In this document: in pieces, positions 1-12,400 of the stretch
Numbering within the stretch: position 1 is the first letter of the stretch
Layout: each line of letters opens with the position of its first letter
Source: Melitaea cinxia
Lineage: Eukaryota; Arthropoda; Insecta; Lepidoptera; Nymphalidae
Length of the DNA stretch: 64,000 bases
Reading direction: 5' to 3'
Assembly (NCBI RefSeq): GCF_905220565.1
Contig: NC_059416.1
Coordinates: 7,130,001 to 7,194,000, forward strand
Notes under the pieces: generated by a model
What the model saw: the letters and a program-made list of their open reading frames with translations, nothing else
Told to the model about the DNA's origin: nothing
Databases searched by the model: none
Translations under genes and position numbers: made by a program

Positions 1-1322
1 AGTTGTGTTTTATTTAAATGAGTAATGCATATATGTATTTCCTTTGAAAAATGTCTTCGCCATCGATGTATATATTTTTATAATTTTTAAAGAAACTTTA
101 TATATAAAGGTATTGTATGTGTGTAAAAGAACTTTGTATATAACCGTCACGTCATATTTCGTACTAGACACTTCAAAAGATTTATTTACTGAAAATTTGA
201 CTCTAGCCAACTATGTTACAAAGTTAGATATACAATTATTATACTGAGCGTATGTTAAAACAAGCTTGTTCTCTGCACGTGGATGGAAAACACGCTCTGA
301 ATATGTGTCAGCTGCCAAGCCTTGTCGTTTCTCTACTATTTTGTATTTATGAGCACATCACTTTTTTAATAGTAAAAATGTTTTTATTAATGAAAAAATA
401 CTTACGAAAACTAACCGCAAATATTGAAAACTTGTGACTAACTGAAAAAAAAACCAGTCTAAACTATTAGCTATGGAGTTTACATAATGACTACTGGATA
501 TTTTTTTTGTCAATTTTCTCCTAAATACTTAGAAAAAAAAGAGTTGTTGCGAACATTTTGTACACTATCTGTTTAATTAATAATATGCTAAAACTAGAAT
601 ATGAATAGTAATATTAATTGGAAATCGAATTTCCAATGAATGTAATACAATTATTTTACCTACATATTTTTAACTTTTTATAATTTTAACATCAGTTCTC
701 AAATATGTTTTTAGTAACTGAACAGTTGATTTAGTCACAGACTTTTATATATGGCATGACATTAGTCTGAAAAGTACTGGCAGAAAAACATTCTTATTTT
801 AATTTGTGTACAATTTTAAAGTACGAATATGTTGGATATGTATCATAGTAAATCGATCTTACTCAGTCATGCAATGTCGTTATGCAACTCAATGTACGTT
901 GACACATTATATTATGCACTATAGTTGAAGAAGTTTATCTTAGAGTGCATTGTCCACACGTGGGATGTATATAAATATTTCATTGCAATGTTGTTTATCT
1001 GTACTCGTAAAATATTAATTTATAGTGCCAGTCCGTGCAATATAGAAATTGATTTGTCTGTTGATTAGTTTAATTTTTATTTTTATTTTATTTTATTTTT
1101 ATTTTGTAATTACATAGTCTTGCCTTAAATATTGTTGCGAAGAAAAAAAAAACATTTTTTCTATTGCACGTAACATTTATTACTATTACAGTGTGTTAGT
1201 TTATATAGAGCGAGATGTTAGAATTTGCGATTTACAAAATATTTACCTTAGAGGAAAAATTCGAAATGAACTTTGCATATTTCATACTATTTGAAAATTT
1301 TACTTTCTCTAGTAATGTATGC

Positions 1323-1362
1323 TGAGTGTGAGGCGTTTATTATTATTATTATTATTATTATT
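1323..1362 (+). repeat. SINE 3' tail with TTA microsatellite
   Basis: The phrase GAGTGTGAGGCGTTTA is followed by about eight TTA units. The same GAGTGTGAGG(T/C)GTTTA ending closes the SINE copy at 19725-19915, so this is probably the 3' remnant of a related copy. Confidence 0.5.
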
Positions 1363-1992
1363 GCTGCTAATTAATAGACATTAAGGCTGTTGATACGTTG
1401 GTTCATACTAGTGCAGCAGTAGGAAACCATGTTTTTCCAAAAAAAAAAACATGTTTTGAAATCGGGACGGTGATCTACTTTTATGTGAATTGTTTCTTTC
1501 GTTTGTTTATTACCGTTGTATAGATAAAAGGTAACTCTAAGAAATGATACATATATACAGCAGAGTAAGGATTCTTGCTATAAGAGCCTTACTTGTTTAT
1601 ATATTTAGTTTGTTGTGAGTAGAACCAAAGTCACGGCAAAGAGTTAGCAACTTTACTTTATAGTTTGTTCGTAATAGTGCACTACAAGTTAAAACTCTTA
1701 TCATAATAACTAACATACTTGATTTGTTAAGTCTATTGACCCATTTTATTATCTTGTTTTTTTCCATTATAGGTGGTATTAGTTTTTAAGATGATCGGCG
1801 TTTTTTAAATTTAAATTAAAGAATAAAAATAAATGTTTCCTATATGGATACTATGTCTGATCTGCTGCAATTTGTCTTATTATCAATTTGTGCCTTTTTT
1901 TTAAATTTAAAACCTAAAATAAATAATATTTCGAAATTCTTTATATTTTTTATTTTTATTTGTATAAGGGAAACGAACCTTTTGCATTAACT

Positions 1993-2115
1993 CTGTAACA
2001 TCCATAGGCCTCTTTCTCCGTGTAGGAGAAAGATTGGAGCTTTATCCACCACGCTGCTCCACAGCGGGTTGGCGGATATTTTCCCCATTATGAGTAATGG
2101 TCGCTATCAGGTATT
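1993..2115 (-). mobile_element. tRNA-derived SINE, 3' body fragment
   Basis: The stretch includes CATAGGCCTCTTTCTCC, a piece reading TCCACCACGCTGCTCCA, and the phrase ATGAGTAATGGTCGCTATCAG. All occur in the reverse complement of the fuller SINE copies at 4341-4678 and 35443-35785. The tRNA-like head is absent, so only the body and tail are present. Confidence 0.65.
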
Positions 2116-3441
2116 TTTGATGACATTGGGACCGACGACTTAAAGTCCTTTTATAATTAGGATGATATCGTCAAACCTCATTTTGTTTCTATATTTTTAT
2201 TAAAAAAAAAAAAAAAAAACGACAGATATTTCTTTGTCCACATTTAATTTCGCCTTACCGCACATACCTATATCCTTTTAAATCCGTAGGCATTGCCCTT
2301 TCTCAGGCTTTATAGTATGTATGTTATATTTCACGTCAAGTGCCTAACGATTTGGCTGTGAAAAGGCAACAAAGCTATTTTCCTATTTATAATATACTAA
2401 CTACTTGCTCGCGGCTTCGCTCGCGTGTGTTTCATACACGATTTTGTCTGTTCCGTTTTCTTCCGTTAAAATATAGCCCACGTCAATCAATGATTATGTA
2501 GTATTTTTTTTATTATACCCAACGCGCTTTTTTATTATACATACTTACCTATACGCCGCAGATGTATTTTTATGCCTATATTTTTAAGTTTATCCATTAC
2601 AAACAAACAAAAAATTAAATGTTTATAATACCTTATAGAATAGTAATGATGAACAGATATTATTTTGTTTTAAGTACTTTTATTACGTTTCGTGATGGTG
2701 TCTATAGCGTACGATTTCCTCACCGGAATGAATCGGTTGAGCAATGCTTTTCCTGCTTCACTGCTTCTCTATAACACAACAGAATATCGTCGTCCTTCTT
2801 TTGAAATCTCTAGCTTATATGGCCTCAAGCTTGTTGATTAAATAATTTTATTCAGGCTATTCATGATGCGTTTTTTGTTACTTGTAAATATCAATATACA
2901 AATATTTGTCACAGATGATAAAACTATTTTTGTATCGTATTGTTGTTAAAGAATGAGTTTTTGGAACGAAGTAAAACATATTATTTATATATTATTGTAT
3001 AATTATTCAAAAACTATTCATAAACGGGATATTTACCATGTTTTTTATTTTCATTTTGCGGAGCTCGATATTTCGACATTACCTGCGAATGTCTTGTTCA
3101 CGAGACATCATAAAATCTTATTGTATAATGTTCATAACTTTGAGGACTATTAACATTTTTTTTACAGTAAAAGTTTCTGGAAGATCAACCCGAAATGTCA
3201 AAAATGTATGTAACAGGCTACCATTAACCATTTATAAATTATTAGATTTGATCAAACAAGTAAACATTTGAATAAAAAAAATATGTATTTGTTCATAATT
3301 ATATAAAACTACTGCCATAGACTACTACAATAAGAAATGTTCAAGTAGATTGTCAGACAAGTGATTCGACTTAAATCATTTCGACACGAACCCTGTAATA
3401 CTAAAAGTGTATTTGAGTTAAATATATTTGTATATTTACAG

Positions 3442-6400
3442 GATAGAGTGCTCAACATCACGAGTCAGATAATGGACCAGGTGCTCGGGGACGAGCGGGT
3501 GGCGAGAGGCTTTCGCGTCAAGTTCCCTGAAGATGTGCTACAAGATAATTTGGCAGGCCAACTTTGGTTTGGTGCAGAGGTAATAATGTATTTAAATGGA
3601 ATATGGATTCTCTAAATATTAAAGAAAAAATAATAATTATACAATATCGGCTGAATTCCTATATGCTGTTTTTTTTTTAAAATATATTTAGACATTTTAG
3701 TGATACTACTAGCTGAAATCCAATAGAAAATTTTATAAGGTACTTCCTTCTCTAAGGTGCAGGATAATGCTCGATCTACTAAAATTCGAGAAAAGGTCTT
3801 TAGCTCCATCCTATTAATTCTATGTTCTTTAATATGTCGTAGCGTATATTTACTATTAATATTCTAACATACATGAAAACCTCTGAGTCGACACACAGTT
3901 ACACTGTTTAGCACTGGAGTGAGCCTGCTTTCTACTATTATTTATTTATATAACATGTATTTCTTATATGTAAATTTATCACAAAAAAGTAAATAGATCT
4001 ATATCAGTTGGCTGTTTACTATAATACATGCATTAAGTTGCCTATTTTAGGAACAGACAACATTATATGTATATTAAACACAAATATTTATAGATTTTAT
4101 TAAATTTAGTGTCTAGCAGCCGGTTCGTCAATAATGTCGCGCGAAGAAGAATCGGCAGCGATGAGACCTCTGGCCAAAGCGTTGACGCGTAGCTTGGAGA
4201 CTGTGAGATCTCTACTGAGGGAACAATGTCTCAGACCGAGGGGATTAGCGCTACAGGATCATGACGATATGCTTCATGAGAGCTTGAGGATATTTGACAG
4301 GTTATTATTATATATTTTTATTTTCTACTAGCTGTTGTAACGACGACGCGTTGGCGCAACGGTCACAGCACTGGCTTGTGGTTGTTGCGCTGGCGGTTGC
4401 GGGTTCGATCCCTGCACATGACAAACATTTGTATTGACCATACAGATGTTTACCGTGGTCTGGGTGTTTGTGCAGTCCTTCTAGGTCTCCCCACCGTGCC
4501 TCGGAGAGCACGTTAAGCCGTCGGTCCCGGTTGTTATCATGTACACCTGATAGCGATCGTTACTCATAGGAGGTAATATCTCCGCCAATCAGCATCGGAG
4601 CAGCGTGGTGGATTAGGCTCTGATCCTTCTCCTACATGGGAAAAAAGGCCTATGCCCTGCATTGGTATATAATGGAGGTGGTTCTCAATTCGACTGTATT
4701 TTTTTATGTATCGTTTTTAATCATAAGCTGGTGCTTGTCGTGTGCTCTTATTTAAATTTAATTGAGATCTGACTAGAATTTTTTTAAGTTATTCCCAATA
4801 ATGCGTATTTAATTTACATTTTTTTTACGTTGTATTACTTGTCAATGTTCATATTGAAGACGGTTTTTTGTTTTATAAGAACTTTTTTTCGAGAGTATTA
4901 TATAGATTTCCCCCCACTGAAATATTTATTCTCACTTTAAGTAAAAAAAAAAAAACCGGTGCACAACTCCCCCCCCCCCCCCCCAAGGGCTCTGGTCACC
5001 TTACTACAGGAATACAATACTGCTTGAAAGCAGTATTATTTAGCTGTCTGTAATCTGCAAGGTCTTTAATTTATATATCATAAGCAAAATAGTATATTGT
5101 TTGATCGTCTGGATCAGATACTACCAAAGGCTTTTATTATCATGGACATGATAATAAAAGAGACAAAAGACATACAAAAAATACAATTATTTCATTTTAC
5201 CTTCTTACTACTAAAATTATTACAGCATTTCATTAATTGTAATAGAATTATTACTATCATTGATATCGTTATTATATAAGTACTCTTCGAATCAACCGTG
5301 GGGACAAGAAAATGATGGCGCGTAACGGGAAAGTGTGACGCGTAACCGAAAAATGTGACGGTAAATTTTTTTCCAACGCCGATAAAGAAGTTTCACTTCT
5401 TTTTACATTTGAATTCAACTTAGCTACCGACTGTATGAACACACATCATATTTTATATCAACTGATAACTTATACCACAAACCGTTTTTATTTACCTACT
5501 TATAGATAGATTCTATTTTGATTTTTCGGCTTTTAAAATTTTATGATATTGTTTAAAATTGTTGTCTTTCATTGTTTTTTTATTTACATGTACCTTTTAC
5601 CAGATTTTTATTTTTTTCTTTTAAATATTTTTACTGTTTTAGCATGGGTTTTAATTTTTGTACTGATTTTTATACGTTGTTTTACACTTTTTAGTGAGCT
5701 AATTTGTCATATGAAAAATATTTTTTTATTTTAATTTTATTTACATTTTGACCTGTTTTTTTTTCAGACTATTCGCTGAGTTCGAGCTGTGCTACGTCAG
5801 TGCGATGGTGAATGTTAAGACTCCACACGAGTTCGAAGCTCAGCAATTAATATGTGTATTGTTCTCTGAAAGTCTTCGTAGAGCTTTGAAATTGAATCTT
5901 TTGACGCAGGAACAGGTATGTTAATATATTAATTTAACACTTGATTGTACGGGTCTTGTCGACGTCGAAATATCGGGAGTTTCAAAATAGTAATCGCTGT
6001 CTTAGTAAAAATTACAAATGACTTTTTTTGATATCTGTTTTAGTATAATAAATATACAGTTTTTTCTGCCTTAAAGAAATTTCTGCCTTAATATGCCTTT
6101 TAAGAGAAGTTTGAAGTAATAAATAGATTGAAAGAAAGCCTATTAAGAATTTTCTTAAAAATATTAAGTTCTCAATCCGATATATCTTACATATTGAATC
6201 TTTTAATTATCATTGTGTGTGTGAAATTCTGAATTAGATCCTTAATATTAAATTACTATTATTATCAAATCAATTGTAATAAATATAATGTAAAAATAAT
6301 TTAAATGGTTTCAGGTTGATTCGTACGACCCGGCGCTAATGTTCGCAGTGCCTCGCCTAGCGATTGTTAGCGGCCTACTTATCTACTCTACCGGCCCGTT

Positions 6401-9400
6401 GAGCATAGACAAACAATCGGGTAAATTGTCTATGCTATTATGCTTTTCTTTATTCTTATTATAAAAAAAAGTAAAATAAACAGTAATCTCAATTACCTTA
6501 AACGTTTACACATAATTGTTGAACTTAAATTTTTTTTTATCTTATGACAAGAAAAATGCAAATAAATAACAAAATAAGTAATGTTTTTGGAGTTCATTCC
6601 TTAAAAAACGATATAAGGTGCGTGGTATGAAAAAAATATGGGATGTGGAATCAAGTTAAACATTGACGGAGAGCAGTGGCACTTCGACCTGAGAGAGAGG
6701 GAGAGAGAGTGACGTTTCACTGCGTAACGTCTTTAGCGAGAAAGAAATAAATATATTTTAAATGTCACGGTAATCGTTCTTAAGGAGTAAACTCTAGTTG
6801 CGTGTCGGAGATGACACACACTTTTTTCAATAACATTTAATTCGTTCAACAAAAAAAAAAAAAATACATGTAAATTTTTTAAAAATATATTAAATTTGCA
6901 GAGGAAATGTCCGACATGTTTCGACCGTTTCGACATCTATTGCACAAAATTAAATCCCTGCTGTGGACGCTAGATAGACGGGAACTAATGGCTTTGGAAA
7001 AGTTACTGTGTTCCAACGAGGATATATCCAACTTGGCTAATTGGGAATTACCGACTGGTAAGTTTGAGTGGTATAGTCCAATTACTTTTGAACCTACCCT
7101 CTGCTTTTGTCTTAACATAATTACCTCGATACGATTTAATGATTTTGTTGTTAAATAACTGGTTAATAATATGAAACATTTCTTTATTATAAATGTATGT
7201 AAGAATGACGTTCTATTATTTTAAGTACATATTTTCAAGCTATGATGTCCCTTAATTACGAATGTGTTTTATGGACGGTCATCCATTTAGATTTTTAAAA
7301 TTTACTACGCACTATTCAACGCGCAATGGTTGTCGTCATTTTCCCTGTGATTTGTGGTAGTTTTGAAGTTATCTGTTAGAAAAACCCAATGAAAAAGCAA
7401 AAATTCTCCATTCTACGTGATATTGGCGAAATCATCTGTGCTCATTTGCCACTATTGAAAGCCATTTTAAGAAGAAGAAGAAGAAGAAGAAGAAAAAGCA
7501 AAAATCATGAATTAAAAAAAATCTTAGTTATAAATCTAATCGTTTTATTTTTTGATAAATAGAGTGCATTGACATGAAAATAAATTGATATAATGAGAAT
7601 ATCATTAAATTAGTTGTTAATTATGATTTGAGCTATTTACGTGATGATGGCTTCACTTACAATGTAAACTTGTGTATGTGGTTTTTCTGTCACCACAATG
7701 TGTCATGAACATTTGAAAAGGACAATGACATGATTTTTGCGGTGGAATTTTTTTACTGTGTGAGCAATTACGTCTATTAAGCAAAAAAATAAAAAAAAAA
7801 CATAATGCATATACGCACTAATAGTGTTATATATTCGGTCCTAGTTCTAAGCATCGAACATTCGGCCCTAGTTCTAAGCATTGAACATTCGGCTTCTGAC
7901 GATAAAATGTGTGTAATCAAATTTTTGAGAACCCACCAGCTATAAATAATTAATATCATTCTGAATCACGAGTCTATCTGTGATTTGATAGTCAAAAACA
8001 AAAGAAAAAAAAAATGCTCTGCTTTAGGTTGTGGAATGATGGCCCAGGATATGGCTATATATATTTATCTAATATATAAAATTCTCGTGTCGCGGTGTTT
8101 GTAGTTAAACTCCTCCAAAACGGCTTGACCGATTCTCATGAAATTTTGTGTGCATATCGGGTAGGTCTGAGAATCGAACAACATTTATTTTTCATTCCCC
8201 TAAGTTATGGGGGGGGGGGTGTTGAGAAGGTTAATAAAATATATGGCAAAACAACGTTTGCGGGGTCCGCTAGTTTAATTTTAGGTATATGTTATTTATA
8301 TCTATATTTATCAAAAAAAAAAAAAAACCACGCCAGTCTATTACCTATATTATAAGACAAGCATTAAATTGCCTACTTGTTGTTATTTGTTTATTTTATT
8401 AGTTAAATAATGATTATTTATTTACAATACTAGATTTACCAGAAGATTCCTGCTACCCGGACATGGGCGAGTTTGTGTCTAAATTTTATGAAGATCATGA
8501 ACAATGCAGAAACTTATACTCGCAACAAAGGTATTTTATGTTTGGCATTGACTTTTTAATTTTTTAGGGAACGAGTTCTTAAATTCAAAAAATTATTTTT
8601 TTTTGTTTTTATTTTTATATTGCAACTAGTGATATGATCCTAAGAATATTTTTGTTTTTGCGACTATCAAATATTAATAAATTTTCCTTTGTTGACGTTT
8701 AATTTTTAACTTAACGTTAACACCTTTATGAATAAATTAAAGTTTAAAAAGTATATTAGTAAAACTTACTTTGATAATTTGTAATTTTTAAATATAATAG
8801 AGCTTTTGCACCTTTTCAGCTCAAGCGAACCTACAATAACGGATGCTGATTACCTCCCTGGCAACATCGAAGTAATGACACCGATAATAGACGGTCTCAA
8901 ACGTCTCACAGGAGACGATGAGTCTGAGAGAGAATCTGAAAACGATATCGACAGACAAACGGATAAAGAATCTGTGGACACAACTAGCACAGACACATTC
9001 CAAACAAACGAAAGCAACATCGATAAAACGAGAAAGACCAGTCGAGCGGAAAACGATCTATCGTCACTGAGAAATTTATCGACAAACGGTCTCATGATGT
9101 TCGATCCTTTGGTTATTAATGCGGTATCAGCATCAACATCGGGCGAATCATCGAATCGACAAATACCAGATCTAGAGCTAATCACATCACTAAATGAGCA
9201 AGTCACTGAAATAGCGGATAGGTTATCGTCTATCGAACATCAATCACATTCTTTCTCAGCTAACGATGTTCCTAAACTTATATCGACAGATAGTTCGGAA
9301 GATTTTAGCTTTACAGGACCAAGAAACGACCAAATGAGTTGTATGCCATCAACAAGTCACGGCTATTTAATACCGAATGCTATAAGTCAGGAACCGGTCG

Positions 9401-12400
9401 TTCTAGCTTCTCTATCACACAATAATTCAGCGGTTTTCAATCAAGACGAAGAGAATAATTTGAATCGTGTTATTTTAAGTTCGGACGCACCTTTAATAAT
9501 GCCGAGTATTGACGCCGATCTTGTAAATATAGATATGGCGATCGCTAGCGTCAGTCTCAGTGTTATATTAATGGATGAATACAACACGAATGGGTTAGGT
9601 GAAACTAATGGCAATTCTGAAACTGCAGAGAGGACGTTGAATGAAAATGAAGAAAGAGTGAAATTTATGCTAGGACATGAAAGCGACCACGAATCGCCGG
9701 CCGATTCCGGAGTCAGTACAGAAAATACAAGTCTAGATAGATCGCCAGATACAGATCAGAATAAGAACATTAAGGAAAACCATTTTATGCAACAAAACAG
9801 GGTCCTAAAAAGTCCAATCGAAGAAAGTATAGAAGATAAAGAGTGTAATACACTAGAAAGTTCCTTTTCTGATGTAAGACAAGACGTTGTAAATATTAAT
9901 TATGTTGAAAATGATACTCAGAAAAACGAAGCGGGCTCCTCTCGTATAGAAAGTGTAAATATTGATGATAGGTTAAGCGATGAAGCGTCGAGTCAAGCGA
10001 CAAATGTTAGTGAGTTACAAAATTGGGGTGCAGGCGACCCCCAAGAAGAGTTTAAAACGATAGAAGATGTTATTACAGAGTTAAGGAGGCATAGAGAGTA
10101 TGATAAGAAAATGAATCCCCTAATTGAAGACAATAAACCTAACGATGTTCCAAATAGTAGTCAAAGTTCTTCAAGGAGAAAAAGTAAAACTAAGAAGAAG
10201 AAAAAAAAGTGGTCGCCCAGACATGTGATACTAAATCATAGAGTTAGTCAAAACCAGAGCAACCCGTTGAGATTAAATTTAGACCATTTTGTTGATGAAA
10301 GGTGAGTCTGATTACTTTGTCAAACCTAAAAAAATTACAACTATTGTTTTATCTAGTACCCGTTACTAGTAATTTCTGCTCTTTTTTATTACTTTAAAAT
10401 AAAATGCAATTGGTATTTTTCTCGTTGGTTTTGCATCCAAAAAATCAAATATGTAATGTTTTTGCTAATAGTCTTTGCAATGAATATGAATTTCTGAGTA
10501 GTCCTAGTTGATCACTACATTTAATTACTTTTATATTTATTTTGTATGACGATGTGTTGTCGCAGCGGTTACAGCTTTGGCTGTTACCCTTGCGGTCGCG
10601 GTTTTGATCCCACACATGGTATACACTTTTATTAGCCATACAGATGGTCATGGTTTGGGCGATTGTGCTGGTGTAGGGTTTTCGGCCACAGAAATAAATC
10701 CTAGTGGGGGTTTATTTAGTTATTTATTTAAAATAAAAATCAAAAATAATTCAAATATGTTTCAAAGGCACCTTTAAAATGTCGTTCCACGAATTAAAAT
10801 TTTAGTAGCCGTTAAAAGTAAAGCTACCACCGATTCGGAATGTAAACTCCGCAGAGAAGAATCGGCAAGAAATTCCGCCGTTACTCTTAAACAATCATTG
10901 TTTAAATATAAAATTGATAAATTTCAACGGATAAACGGATAAACGGATTTTATCGCGGTTTAAGTTTTTTAGATGCCCGACGCTTCTGATACTTCTGTCC
11001 TCCCGTGACGATGGTTGCTGTAATGAAATAATTAATTTATTTACCATGACATTTACAGTACGTCATCGGAATGCGCGGACGATGAACAGATCGCCTTAGC
11101 GTTGCAAGCTCAGGAGCTCGCTGCCAGGCAACAAGCGAGACAGAAATTTAAGTATGTATTATTTACTAATTATTCTTATTTTTTAACTGCATTCCAAAGA
11201 AAATGTTTACAATCCGTTTATAATTTTTATTAACTGACTTCCAAAAAGGCGGAGGTTCTTAATTCGATTGTTTTTTTTTTATGTATGTTACCTATGGTCG
11301 ATGGTACCCTTCTCGAAGTTATTCAGAATTATATTTACCTAGGCCATACTATCCAACTAGGCCGCAACAACTTCGAGAAGGAGGCCGATAGGATGATTCG
11401 GTTGGGCTGGGCGGCGTTTGGCAGGCTTCGTCGAGTCTTCACTTTGAAGATTCCGCAATGCTTGAAGACAAGTCTTCGAGCAATGCGTCCTGCTTGTGTT
11501 AACATACGGAGCCGAGACGTGGACACTGACGAAGGGACTGGTCCACAAGTTTAAAGCCGCTCAACGTGCAATGGAACGGGCTATGCTTGGGGCTTCTCTC
11601 AAAGATAGGATTAGAAATGAGACTATCCGCGAGAGAACGAATGTAACCGACATAGCCCACATAATTAGCAAGTAAAGTGGCAGTGGGCTAGTCATCTGTG
11701 TCGCAGGACCAATGGCCGTTGGAGCAGACGAGTCCTGGAGTGGAGACCGCGTCTTGGCAAACGCAGCGTGGGATGTCCTCCGGCCCGTTGGACCGACGAC
11801 CTACGTAAAGATACATAAGAGACACCTTCAGGTGTAGGCTGGATGAGGATTGCGGAAAACCGGGATGTCTGGTGCGAACTTGGGGAGGCCTATGTCCAGC
11901 AGTGGACTGCAAGAGGCTGGACTGACTGACTGACTGGCTGGCAGGCCGGCTGGCCGGCCTGTCGGCCGCCCGGCCGACCGGCCGACTTCAAAAAGTTTGA
12001 CTCGGTGGACCGATTTCGATGACTTTTTCTTTAATCGAAAGGTGGTGCGTGTCATGAGGTCGGTCTCATTTAAATTTAATTTAGATCTGACGACTACTTT
12101 TTAGCTATATCTAGTAATGCAGATTTACTTGACTTTTATTATTTCGTCTACTTACCTTGTATTATATGTCAATGTAATTAAATTTGTTTTTTTTTTTTCA
12201 TTTGCGAGTAACCACAGTTATGTGCTACCTCATAATTTTTTACCGAGTGTATCGATTTTAATGATTCTTTTATTTGAAAGTTGATACTCGTTTAGTGGTC
12301 CCATATAAATTTGTTCGAGTTTTGACGAGTAATTTTTAAGTTATTTATTATAATGCTTGTTTAATTGACTATTGTCTTTGTCAATCTACGTCGATGATGT

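Larger units (their letters stand above)
1..3441. other. AT-rich non-coding sequence upstream of the first visible Lst2 exon
   Basis: No convincing coding exon is visible. The stretch is probably the long 5' intron of Lst2, or the gap before it, because the conserved N-terminus of that family is missing and must be encoded further upstream. Recognisable pieces are a SINE tail running into a TTA repeat near 1323-1362, a reverse-strand SINE fragment near 1993-2115, and a scrap at 2399-2620 that begins with the CGCGGCTTCGCTCGCGTG phrase common in lepidopteran repeats. An AATAAA-like cluster near 1820-1835 could end an upstream transcript, but nothing else supports that. Short open frames here have no recognisable protein features. 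Confidence 0.5.
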
